Source of the DNA: Citrus sinensis
Lineage: Eukaryota; Streptophyta; Magnoliopsida; Sapindales; Rutaceae
Direction: 5' to 3'
Length of the DNA stretch: 64,000 nucleotides
Assembly: GCF_022201045.2 (NCBI RefSeq)
Contig: NC_068557.1
Coordinates: 29,055,501-29,119,500 of the forward strand
This document shows positions 1-10,861 of the stretch, in pieces (position 1 is the stretch's first letter; the number at the start of each line of letters is the position of its first letter). Position numbers and translations under genes: made by a program. Below the pieces are notes generated by a model. That model worked only from the letters and a program-made list of their open reading frames with translations, had not been told where the DNA came from and searched no databases.

Positions 1-890
1 TGTCTAAGTGTCTTTATTCTGAAAAAAAGATAAAAAGACAACTAATAATATTGGTGCTCCAAAGATTAGTCGCCTTTAACACCTTTGATATAATATATTC
101 ACTTAATATATATAGGACATGTGTGCATTAGTTTTGAAAAAGAATAAATGTCTGTTAAGTCATGCTATTCTCAATTAAGTGTTTATTTAATTAATCTCTA
201 TATTTAAAAAAGTACCTCAATGCACCTGTATTATTAAATATATTATACTCTTGTCCTTACTTTTTATTTTCTTTGCAATAATACCCTTACAACAATATTT
301 TTAGAGATATTAATGAAAAGAAAAAAAATAATTTATCAAATTAACCTTAAAATTAACATAAAAAACTTACACAAAATTTTATATTATGATTTTATTTTTA
401 GAATTAATTGGGTAAATTATTTTATGTACAATAATTATAAGATTATTGCAATGATACTAAAAATTGTTTTAAATTGGCTATTACTAATTTATTTATAAAC
501 AATAATTAGCAAGAATTGCACAAGAGCAAAAAATTATTAGTTCTTTCACATTGATATTTATTGGTTCATTTACTAATAAACAATAATTAGTTAATTTCTT
601 TAATTAACTCTTTTATAAGTAAACTAATTAATGTCAAGAATATTGTTACAAAGGTATTACTATAAAAGGAAATAAAAAGAAGGGTAAGAATATAAATATA
701 AAAACTAAACAAGTACTCAAAATATAGAAACTAAACAAACATTTATCTTTTTGAAAAATTATTATTTAATTTATACACACATGTGATCCATGCATGAAAT
801 GGATGTCGTACAATAGAAATTGTTTAAAGTAATTGAGGTCTATATGCGTGGTTCTTCTTCCTTCCTAGAAAGTACGTGGATAAATGTTCC
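1..890. other. AT-rich upstream spacer
   Basis: This stretch is very AT-rich and holds no supportable gene. The short open frame near 313-498 is Lys/Ile/Asn-rich translation of AT-rich DNA with no family resemblance. It probably contains the promoter of the terpene synthase that starts at 977. I saw no repeat with clear ends in it. Confidence 0.6.
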
Positions 891-897
891 TATAAAT
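891..897 (+). promoter_or_regulatory. TATA box of the TPS-g gene
   Basis: The sequence TATAAAT lies 80 to 86 bases before the ATG at 977. That leaves room for a transcription start about 30 bases downstream and a 5' leader of roughly 50 bases containing a CT-rich stretch (ctcttctctctc). It is the best TATA match in the last 200 bases before the gene. This is a consensus match only. Confidence 0.55.
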
Positions 898-976
898 TGC
901 TGCGCTTATTTTTGGTACTTTCGACCTATCAGAACCAATTCTCTTCTCTCTCAGGATTAGCTAATACACACTTTAT

Positions 977-3900
977 ATGGCTTTCCCTTCCAAAATTATT
1001 TCGTCTGCTTCATCCCACGTTCAAGTGATTCCAGAACAAACATCAAAAGTTGGCAAGCAAAACCTCAGTGACATTAATTCATTGCTGCCTAATAATAAAA
1101 ATGGCAACATTAATGACAGCATAGGGGTTTCTGCCCCGTTAAAACATGTCACTTATCCCTGTGAACACCGCAGCTTCAATAATGTGAGCACATATATATA
1201 TATAAAAACGTGCATATATATTTCTTGTTTCTTATTTCATATATGATTGTCAGACATCTTATGGGAAAGTGTCTAATGCTCTGTCTCTTATCTTATGTAG
1301 GATGATATTCACATTGACCATGCGAAAAAGCTGGACGCAGTCAAGCACATACTTATCAGAGTAGGAGATGACGATCCTTTTGAAGGATTGGCCATGATTG
1401 ATACGGTTCAACGCTTAGGGATTGATTACTACTTTCAAGATGAGATTGAACAAATTCTACAAAGGCAGTCTATCGTATTTTCCAATCATGGTGATCGCCA
1501 TAATGATCTTCAGGAGGTTGCCCTTCGCTTTCGACTGTTGAGACAACAAGGTTACTATGTGTCTCCAGGTCTGTGTGTGTGTGTGTTTTTCTTTTTCTCT
1601 GCCAACTCTTTGTTATATGAGTACTCTAATTGATCAAATTAAACTTAACTGACTTTGAAATGGGCGTTAAACAGATGTTTTTAACAACTTCAGAAACAAA
1701 GAAGGGAAGTCCAAACAGAATATAAGTGGAGACATCAATGGATTGATGAGTTTATACGAGGCCTCACAGCTAAGTATAGTAGGAGAAGATGTGCTTGATG
1801 AAGCTGGAGACTTTAGTGTGAATCTCCTTAGTGAATATGCGACACATCTAGCGGATTATGATCTAGCGGGACTTGTTAAGCATCTGTTGCTACATCCCTA
1901 TAGGAAAAGCTTGTCCTCCGCCAGAAACTTTTTCCACGGTAATTTTCAGGGCAATGAATATGTTTGGATACTGGATTTAAAAGAGCTAGCGAATATGGAT
2001 TTCAAATTGGTCCAGTCCTTACACCAAAAGGAGATTGTGCAAATATCCAAGTAAGTTAATTTTTTCGTAAAAGATGACTAAACATAATTTGGAGGGAATG
2101 CTCTTCACAGTTCACATCCTTTTATTCTGACCCAATAGCACATCACATCTATATAGTTTGTAAAATACCTCAACACACCCCTGGTTCTCATATTTTTGCT
2201 CAATCTGATAGTTTTTACCTCAGATAAATTTGAATAATTCAAATAAATGACATAAATCATGGTGTATTATTTAATTAGGAATGATTAATAATAAAAGCAA
2301 AATTATCTTTCACTGTTATTCAAATTTACACTATTATTATTAATCATGTAAAACATATCTTCTAGAAGGGACAATATTTGAATAATATTGGAAAATAAAT
2401 TATTGATTAGGAATATTATAGTTAATTATTTAATTTTCCAAATTAAATTATAAAAATATCTCAAATATTCATTGATTATAATTTGCTGTTGATTAATCCA
2501 TAAACATGCATAAAAAAAATATTTTGGAAAGAAATAACAAACCAGCAATTATATTTACAATCATAAGATAAAGTTTTGTTTAATTGTTGATAATTTTAAT
2601 TCCATTACAAACTATTTCATTTTTTAAAAAATATATATATATATATATAATTCAATTTTAACTAACAGACATACATTTTGATTAAACGAATAATTTTTTT
2701 CCTTTTCAAAATAAATACATACATATCATGTAGAAAGCGCATTTACCGTTATATTATCATATGGTAAGAATTTTCTACTGTATACATCTCTGTGATATGA
2801 ATATATGCTAGATGGTGGAAGGAGCTCGGTTTGGCTAAGAAGTTGGAATTTGCAAGGGACCAACCACTTAAATGGTACATGTGGTCCATGGCATGTTTCA
2901 CGGATCCAAGCTTATCGTGGCAAAGGATAGAGCTCACAAAGCCTATATCCTTCATCTACATTATCGACGATATTTTTGATATTTATGGAGCACTCGATGT
3001 CCTCACCCTTTTTACAGAAGCTATTAATAGGTACCATATATCGTTTTAAGTTTTTATGTGTTTCCCGTAGTAAAAAGGTCAGAATTAATTATTAGTAACC
3101 AAAATAATAACAATAAAGTTTTTTTTTTTTTGGTTCGTTCTTGCATCTCTCTTATTGATTTTTGAGGAAATTAATGAATCAAACGATTGCAGATGGGATC
3201 TCGGGGGCATTGAACAACTTCCGGAGTGCATGAAGATATGTTTCAAGGCTCTGAACGACATCACTAATGAAATCAGCAACAAGGTGTATAAGGAGCATGG
3301 GTATAACCCTGTGCACTCCCTGCGAAAGGCGGTAAGAAATTATTCATAAGAGTCCGAACTACGACATATAGTATATGATTTTCTTCTTAAATCTAATTAA
3401 TTAATTAATTAATGTTAATTATGTTGAGTGCACCACCAGTGGGGAAGTTTGTGCAACGCGTTTCTGACAGAAGCGAAATGGTTTGCTTCCGGGCAATTGC
3501 CTAAGGCTGAAGAGTACTTGAAAAATGGGATTGTTAGCTCAGGGGTACACCTGGGACTTGTGCACATTTTCTTTCTCCTGGGTCATGGCATCACCAGTGA
3601 AACTGTGCGACTCATTGACAGCAACCCGCCCATAGTATCGTCCGTCGCAACAATTCTTCGACTTTGGGACGACTTAGGAAGTGCTAAGGTAACGCATACA
3701 AAACCCGAATTTCACTCTTTAGGAACTTCTGGTGTTTTATTTATTTTATTAGATAATAAATAGTTGAACTACTTGGCAGTCAGGACTGGTCCCATATACT
3801 GATGGACGTACCCTTATGAAAGCAAATAATACATAATGAATTTGTCACCAACCAAAGGCATAATAAATTGTACCAATTGTATGGTCACGCTTGTGGGGCA

Positions 3901-4384
3901 TGTCACGTGATCAGTGGAGCACAACTTTACTTATAAATTTGTTTCGTCCTATATTAGCGATCATATGCCGGTTCTGTGATCACCATGTGCCCATTAGATG
4001 ATCCACAAAATGAGGTTTTCTGATCAATGATCATGAACTCACAGATTATGGTGGAAATAATTATAAATTACTATACTGCAGGATGAAAATCAAGATGGCA
4101 ACGATGGATCTTACATATATTACTACATGATGGAGCACCAAGACGTAACAGCTGAAGATGCACAAAAGCATGCTATGGATAAGATTTCAGATGCATGGAA
4201 GCGCCTAAACCAGGAATGCCTCTCCCCAAATCCATTTTCAGCATCTTTCACAAGGGCTTCTCTTAACATTGCCAGAATGGTTCCTTTGATGTATAGCTAT
4301 GATGACAATCAAAGGCTTCCGAGACTCGAGGAGTATATTAAGTCCCTCCTCTTCGATAATTTGCCTACTCAAGGAGTGTACTAG
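977..4384 (+). CDS. Terpene synthase, TPS-g clade (linalool/nerolidol synthase-like), 7 exons
   Basis: Seven exons join in frame to 586 aa: 977-1183, 1301-1568, 1675-2050, 2812-3030, 3193-3331, 3440-3688 and 4082-4384. Every intron is GT-AG. The Mg-binding DDxxD motif (DDIFD, about residues 336-340) is in exon 4. The second metal site (NSE/DTE, DDLGSAKDE, about 480-488) spans the exon 6/7 junction. The N-terminal RR(x)8W motif of cyclic monoterpene synthases is absent, and there is no obvious long plastid transit peptide. Both traits are typical of TPS-g, whose members mostly make acyclic alcohols such as linalool, nerolidol or geraniol from GPP or FPP. The usual RDR region reads [10 protein letters not shown]. 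Seven exons and a length near 580 aa match an intact class-I synthase. The exact product and compartment cannot be told from sequence. The downstream neighbour, tail to tail, is a broken TPS-b gene, so this is the remnant of a small terpene synthase cluster. Confidence 0.92.
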
Positions 4385-4820
4385 TTAGTGATAAAGCTCC
4401 TTACCTACGTACGTATACTATGGAAGTTTCTTTTATCTTATGTTCAGCATCTTCAAGAAGAAATATTCAATTTTATGCCAGCATTTCAATTACAACTTAC
4501 AGGGGATGTGTAGTAATTTCCCATTTGTCACAACACGAAACTCTCTACTCGAGTCGACAAAAGGGGATTTGATTGTGATATGGCTTCTAGAGAATTTCTC
4601 AATGGAGGAGATTGGCCAGACCGTCTGCACCATCCAATCAATAATTTCTTTTCTGTTTCTACTTTTTTTAAATAAACCTCGATGAAATGACGGAAATATA
4701 TTGAAAAAAATAAAAAAAGATAAAGCTTAATTAGTCAGCCTTTTAATTCTTAATTTGAGCAACCACAATACAGGGCAATTTATTAGCGAAATGAATAAAA
4801 AAAGTTGCAATTAAGCATCA

Positions 4821-5760
<940 letters not shown>

Positions 5761-5885
5761 TGGATGGATGTAAGCTCACTGTTTTTCTAATGCGCTTCAA
5801 ATAACCTTTTTGATAAGCTGCTAAATTAATCTATGGTTTTTTCTTTTTCTTTCTTTCCGTTTTTTTTTTAAGGTGCAAGCTTGTG

Positions 5886-5893
5886 TATATATA
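5886..5893 (-). promoter_or_regulatory. TATA box upstream of the TPS-b pseudogene
   Basis: Read on the minus strand, TATATATA lies about 125 bases before the pseudogene ATG at 5760. The spacing fits a normal plant core promoter, which suggests the promoter outlived the coding sequence. This is a consensus match only. Confidence 0.4.
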
Positions 5894-5894
5894 G

Positions 5895-6908
5895 AGAAAG
5901 GAGATTGTGTATCCACGTCTTTTATTTTTCTTATTGATCATATCATATATCATCTAGAGCAGAGGTTTATTGTGTGTTAAAAGTTATTAATGTCTAATTA
6001 ATTTTTTTCTTTTTCAGACGTTGGAGTATTTTTCTTTTCTTTTTAATTTTAAATGCGCTTGGGAAAGTATCATTTGTTTTTGTGTTTAGTTTGAATGGAT
6101 TTAAAAATTATTCAAATCTGAATTCATATGCATAATTGATATATATATATATTTTGGGGGGTAAAGTCGTTTATTTTTCTGGATGAAAAACATCTAAAAC
6201 CTTAATAATTTTCATTTTTGCCACTGTAAAAATTATATATACTTGTTATTTATTTTATACGATTTCCCGGGATTTCTGCTTGGCAACGACCAGTCAAGAT
6301 GACAAGATTGTCAGAAAGGATTAAGTACTAAGTACCCCAAAAAAATATTATTACCAAATAGATCATTGTAATAATAACAATCTATAATCAAAACCAAAAT
6401 GGAATATATGCCTCTTCTGGTTTGTTTTATGGTTTATAATTAAATAAAAAATAGATTATAAAAGGGATGACGCAGAATAAAAATAATAGAAGTAAAGTTG
6501 TAGAGAATATGTTAAAAAAAAAATTACCGTAAGATGGTGATTGAACAATTAGTGTGAAAGATGGGGAAAAAAAAAGATTTAGGTATATAAATATGGAAAA
6601 TAATCATATTTATTTATTATGGATACTTTTGAGAGACAATATTGATTTTCTATTCAAATCTTTTTATATTCAAACAAAAATAAAAAATATATATATTAGT
6701 GTCTGATAATTAGACATATAAAAAATAATTATAAATTAATTTTTTAAAATATTTTAAAAAAGTAAAATTCAGAATTCATATAAAAATAAATAAGTCTAAG
6801 TCTTAATGGTTCAAAAATATTATATTCATAAAAAAGAATCACACTTTGCTTGCGAGAGGGAATTCTAATAACGGGCTAAGTTGTTCAAATATTATAATTA
6901 GGATCTCT
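5895..6908. other. AT-rich spacer
   Basis: No coding sequence, RNA gene or bounded repeat was recognised. It holds short AT and poly-A runs, for example (TA)n near 6140, and is probably the distal promoter of the TPS-b pseudogene. Confidence 0.5.
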
Positions 6909-7004
6909 CTAAGTTACATGCATGTACCTTACAACCCTCTCACATAAATAGTATCCACTCACTATTCATATGAGAGGGTTGTAAGGTACATGCATGTAAC
7001 TTAG
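6909..7004. repeat. Near-perfect foldback (96 bp)
   Basis: A 34-bp left arm (6909-6942, starting CTAAGTTACATGCATG) is exactly repeated in reverse at 6971-7004. The pairing continues with mismatches towards an AATAGT/ACTATT stem and a loop of about 8 bases. The near-identity of the arms points to a recent origin. It could be a miniature foldback transposon or a hairpin-RNA source. No clear target duplication flanks it. Confidence 0.8.
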
Positions 7005-7441
7005 TATTAGCCTCATAATTATAAGATGTACTATGGACAATTATATGGGTATCGATGTGACTGCGGTGATTATAAAAAAAAGATAAATAAATACATATCT
7101 CCTCATAATAACACATTTGAATTTGAAAGATCTTTAATTTGACACGTATGCTTGAAAATATACGTAACTAGTAATTTATACTTTTTGTTTTTGAAAAAAA
7201 ATATATATACATGCGGCCTTTAAAATATTTAAAAGATAAGCAAAACTAATGCAAGTGATGGACGCTTTTCTTATTATAATATGTTGTGTAACAAAAATTA
7301 TTTATTTTTTTATTTTTTTAATTATACTCATTAAATGATTATAGAATCCATACTTTAGAAAACATCCGAAGTCCTCCGAAATAATGAGCAATTGCATGTA
7401 TAGTACAATTTCGTATAACTTCAATAGAAATATAAATAAAA

Positions 7442-7657
7442 GTTGGTTGGTGTGAGTGGTTCAGCACTCTCACTCCTTAAGAGAGGTCAGGAGTTCAAGC
7501 CATACTCTCGTATGGAGTTACCACTATGGCCAGCACTTTATCTTTTACGGGCCGACCCGGTACAAGCGGGGATTAGTCTGGGTTGTGGTACTGACTTAAA
7601 GGTGCCTCCCACAGTTGGGGCCCCACTCATAACCACATCGTGGTTCAAAAAAAAAAA
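7442..7657 (+). mobile_element. tRNA-derived SINE with poly-A tail
   Basis: The element begins GTTGGTTGGTGTGAGTGG, which contains an A-box-like promoter, and has a B-box-like GAGTTCAAGCC about 35 bases later. This is the internal RNA polymerase III promoter layout of tRNA-derived plant SINEs. A GC-richer body follows, ending in an A-run at 7647-7657. The open frame 7443-7661 is a shadow. Exact 5' end and target duplication are uncertain. Confidence 0.75.
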
Positions 7658-7676
7658 GTAAGTGTAATCAAGAATG

Positions 7677-7827
7677 GGGTCCGGTTATGTTGCAACTATG
7701 GTACCGTGCCATAGTTGCAACCAGCCATTGGATCCACTTAGATGAGGGGTGCAACAGTGGATCCAAATTGATCCAATGACTGGTTACAACTGTGGCACAG
7801 TACCACTGTTGTAACATAGCCAAGTCC
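7677..7827. mobile_element. 151-bp Mutator-like MITE with 9-bp target duplication
   Basis: The two ends are inverted repeats of about 58 bp (left GGGTCCGGTTATGTTGCAAC, right complement GGACTTGGCTATGTTACAAC). Exact 9-bp direct repeats TCAAGAATG flank the element at 7668-7676 and 7828-7836. A 9-bp duplication with long inverted ends is the hallmark of Mutator-like elements. The element is too short to encode a transposase. Nearly all differences between the arms are C/T or G/A changes. Confidence 0.85.
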
Positions 7828-8004
7828 TCAAGAATGACAAAATGAATTTTTTTAGGGTCTAGTATAGTATTTTTATTTTATTTGGGTCTATAAGAAATTT
7901 TTCAAGAAATAGCCCGACCTACAATCATGTAGGGTACATGGAATCAACATCACCCAAAGTCATTGATTTGAAACATTTATATATAAATAGAATGACCGAC
8001 TCAT

Positions 8005-8124
8005 GGACTTGACTAGCTTACAGATTCTGTAAGCTACAGACTGCAGCATCAGCCGTTGGAGTGGTTGGACGTGGAGTGAGAAACTAAACAATAGAAAATC
8101 GGATGGTGGGATGACGGGAGATGT
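8005..8124 (-). repeat. Dispersed repeat, copy 1 (mate at 58321-58441)
   Basis: About 120 bases, read on the minus strand from ACATCTCCCGTCATCCC to the palindromic TTACAGAATCTGTAA and GCTAGTC, match 58321-58441 on the plus strand with few differences. The flanks differ, so this is an interspersed repeat family and not a segmental duplication. It is non-coding as far as can be seen. The class is unknown. Confidence 0.8.
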
Positions 8125-8912
8125 CCCCGACTCATATGAAAAATACACCCAAAGTCGATAAAAACAATCATCTGATTCCTGAAAAAGAAAGACAACGTGC
8201 GGTGTGGAGCTAGGACTACAACGTTTTTGAACAAATTGCTCAATACAAGTCATTTGATTTCTAATATTAGCTGAATAAAAGTATAAAATTTAATGTAATT
8301 AATGAAGATAAATTATATAGACCTAAGGAAAAATCATTTAATTGAAAATATAAAATTTAATTTAATTAATGAAAATAAATTATATTAACTGGTGTAAAAT
8401 CTTTTAATCAACAATTGTCCGATACATCTATTTGTAGTGTACGCAATAATTTCTTTTTTTATATATATATCTCAGTACAATAAATCATACCCAACCCGTT
8501 TATTATATAATGTTGTAATTTGAAGTTTAATTAATTGTAACGACTGTGAGTAAGTAAACTAAAATTATCCCGATGAATATTGGACCTACTCGCTCGCCCG
8601 TTACTGGTGCCATAGCTTGTTGTATATCCAAAAGACAATATGGATGAAGCCTGAAGATGCAGACAAAATGGAAGGAAATACATGCCCGCGTTACAAACGA
8701 GGGGCGTGTGCAATAGGGAATTGAATGAAATGTGGCTTCTAGAGAAGACAATAAGATGACAAGGGCCAGACAGTCCTCACTGGCAAACGGCCTGTCAGTA
8801 AATACTAAATAGTTGGTGACACCGTGAGTCTAGAAGCAAGGGCTGGCCACCAACTGATCTGATCGTATTTCAGAAAATACTAGCAATTCTGCCGCTCTAA
8901 ATTTCCAACGAA
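8125..8912. other. Spacer, no gene recognised
   Basis: No supportable gene. A short internal duplication of aaaatttaattaat(g)-type sequence lies near 8285-8390. The stretch 8725-8785 weakly resembles the region just after the TPS-g stop (4575-4625), sharing GGCTTCTAGAGAA and GGCCAGAC. Confidence 0.4.
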
Positions 8913-9116
8913 ATGCCAGTTTGCAGTGGGAGAAACGCCTATCACGTAACTAGCTACTACTGGGTTCCACATATTTACTTCGATTATGGTGGAAGAAGAG
9001 GAGATCCAAATCCAATATCCGCAGTAAAACCAGCAGAAAATCTTCCTTTACTTAAGCAAAGAGATGCAAAAAGGAGACATCCAAATTTATGCGATGCGAT
9101 AAAATTTGCTGGATAA
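8913..9116 (+). CDS. Small hypothetical open frame, 67 aa
   Basis: The open frame reads MPVCSGRNAYHVTSYYWV... and ends ...NLCDAIKFAG. Its composition is balanced (aromatic, Pro, Arg, Lys), unlike the translated AT-rich noise around it, and it sits in a slightly GC-richer patch between two repeats and the PPR gene. I recognise no family, signal peptide or membrane segment. It may be a fragment of a decayed gene or lie in the 3' flank of the PPR gene. Low confidence that it is expressed. Confidence 0.2.
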   Translation: MPVCSGRNAYHVTSYYWVPHIYFDYGGRRGDPNPISAVKPAENLPLLKQRDAKRRHPNLCDAIKFAG

Positions 9117-9321
9117 CAGAGTTAAGAAAATCTGCATAGCAGAGTAATTCTACAGATTTCAGCGCAATGAATGAATACACTCATGCTTAACAGAACTCAA
9201 CATAAAAAATGTACAACAATATTTATAAAAAAAAGGAGCAAAATGATACTGATGTAAATTAGACAGCATAATTCAGAAGCTGAAAGTAACTTTTAAGGAC
9301 AAAAGCTTAGAAGGCACTGCA

Positions 9322-10482
9322 CTACTCCTCTGAAGGAAATTTCAGGTTGTAACGACAATAACTATTTGTCTTTCCAAGCTCCACCAGCTCTTTAGCCTCC
9401 TCAACCCTCAATTCTTTAGCCAATCTATCTACAACAAGCTGCAAGGGTGCCTGATCAACGAGGCATCGCTTACTAAAAGTACTCTTGCAGAGATTAAAAG
9501 CAAAGTCCAAATCACCTTTCTCACAAACAAACGGAACAAGTAACTTGAAAATTGCTTTGTTCATACCACAACCACTTTTGTTATACCACCGCTTGGCTTC
9601 TTCCAAATTCCCTTCATTGACAAATCCCTTAATCAAAGCATAGAAAGTAAACACATCGGGATTAATTTCCTTACTCCTCATTTCTCCAACCAACTCAAGA
9701 GCTTTTTTCGTTTGCTTCTCAATTGCCAACCCATCTAACCTGGCATTGTAGCTTCTAACATTAGGCCTAACATTCATATTCACCATTGTTTCCCAAATCT
9801 TCTCAGCATCCGCAAATCGGCCATTGCTGTAAAACCCAAGTAAAAGCGTGTTAAACGTTATCAAATCCAGCCTGATGCCTTTCTTCTCCATCTCATACAG
9901 TAACGTGTTCGCCGAATCCAACGAACCCTTATAAACAAATGCCTTAATAATCGTATTATAGGAAACCAAATCCGGCTCAATTCCTAACTTGTGGGGTAAA
10001 TCTTTGAACAACCCATCAACCTCATCGAATTTCTTGGAGTTAACGCACGCCCCCAGGAGCGCATTAAACGACAGAACCGTCTGCTCACAGTTCCGTCCAG
10101 GCATTTCATCGAACACCTTACGGGCATTCTCAAACATGGCGGCTTTTCCGTAAAGAGCGATAAGACGGGCGGTGAAACCTTCTTTGGATATGTCTTTGTA
10201 CTGCTTTTGGTGTTCGAGGATCTCTTCGATCCATCTGAAGCGTTTAGCATTGGCGAGACGTTGAACAGTGCCCGTGTAAATGCCGGTATTGGTGCGGAAC
10301 CGTCCGAGGTCGGAGGACTTCTTGAACTTGTCGACAAGTCGTTTGAGATTATTTTCTTTGTAAATGCCGCGGATGACGGAGCCGATAAACTTGGGGCCGG
10401 TCGCGGTCGCAGTAGTGGAGAAAGAGCGGCTGAGGAGGCGGGAGGGGAACGACATCGTTTTTGTTTTGCGTCCAACTGTCAC
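9322..10482 (-). CDS. Mitochondrial P-type PPR protein, rPPR3/mS79-like (At1g55890/At3g13160 type)
   Basis: An intronless 386-aa frame. The N-terminus is rich in Arg, Ser and Thr with few acidic residues (FPSRLLSRSFSTTATA), as expected for a mitochondrial presequence. Pentatricopeptide repeats run from about residue 135 to 310, with clear units starting near VSYNTIIKAF (173), ITFNTLLLGF (208), RSYNARLDGL (243) and FTFYALIKGF (278). There are no E or DYW extensions, so it is a P-class protein and not an editing factor. Overall sequence and length fit the Arabidopsis pair known as ribosomal PPR proteins of the mitochondrial small subunit (from memory). The second Met at 10455 (MSFPSRLL) is an equally good start and would give a more typical presequence. 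Confidence 0.85.
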   Translation of the reverse strand: MTVGRKTKTMSFPSRLLSRSFSTTATATGPKFIGSVIRGIYKENNLKRLVDKFKKSSDLGRFRTNTGIYTGTVQRLANAKRFRWIEEILEHQKQYKDISKEGFTARLIALYGKAAMFENARKVFDEMPGRNCEQTVLSFNALLGACVNSKKFDEVDGLFKDLPHKLGIEPDLVSYNTIIKAFVYKGSLDSANTLLYEMEKKGIRLDLITFNTLLLGFYSNGRFADAEKIWETMVNMNVRPNVRSYNARLDGLAIEKQTKKALELVGEMRSKEINPDVFTFYALIKGFVNEGNLEEAKRWYNKSGCGMNKAIFKLLVPFVCEKGDLDFAFNLCKSTFSKRCLVDQAPLQLVVDRLAKELRVEEAKELVELGKTNSYCRYNLKFPSEE

Positions 10483-10852
10483 TCTCAGATGACAAATGTC
10501 GGATGGTTATGGTTTTGGAAAGGTGTTTAGGGTTTTGCTTTATCATTACAACTTTCTGGGGATCTCTCATTTCAGAAGTGTTTCGTTAGTGCTCGACTTG
10601 AGATGGACTTGCTAGTCCGTATTGGGTGGGCCTCGTGGGCTTCTTCGATCTCTAGACAACGAAGGAGCTCTTCTTTTATCTTTGCAAACTCCTAGTTTTA
10701 ACCATTATTATTTAACCATCATTATGTATAATTTAATTGTGAACCTAAATTTTAGTGTTCAATTCGAAATAGACAAAAAAGGAACAAAAAAAAAATAAAA
10801 AAATTGGCATGCTTAAAAAGAATAACATAACCCTCTTTCATGTTTTGCTTCA
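10483..10852. other. PPR 5' flank
   Basis: Probable promoter and leader of the PPR gene on the minus strand. The overlapping plus-strand frame 10207-10530 is a shadow of the PPR coding strand. Nothing else was recognised. Confidence 0.4.
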
Positions 10853-10861
10853 CCGATATAA

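Noticed and set aside
4440-4685. 81-aa open frame after the TPS-g stop
   Set aside because: It lies in the expected 3' UTR, with no terpene synthase or other family similarity.
7443-7661. 72-aa open frame on the plus strand
   Set aside because: It lies entirely within a SINE with A- and B-box promoter and poly-A tail.
9984-10475. 163-aa minus-strand open frame
   Set aside because: Frame-shifted shadow of the PPR coding sequence.
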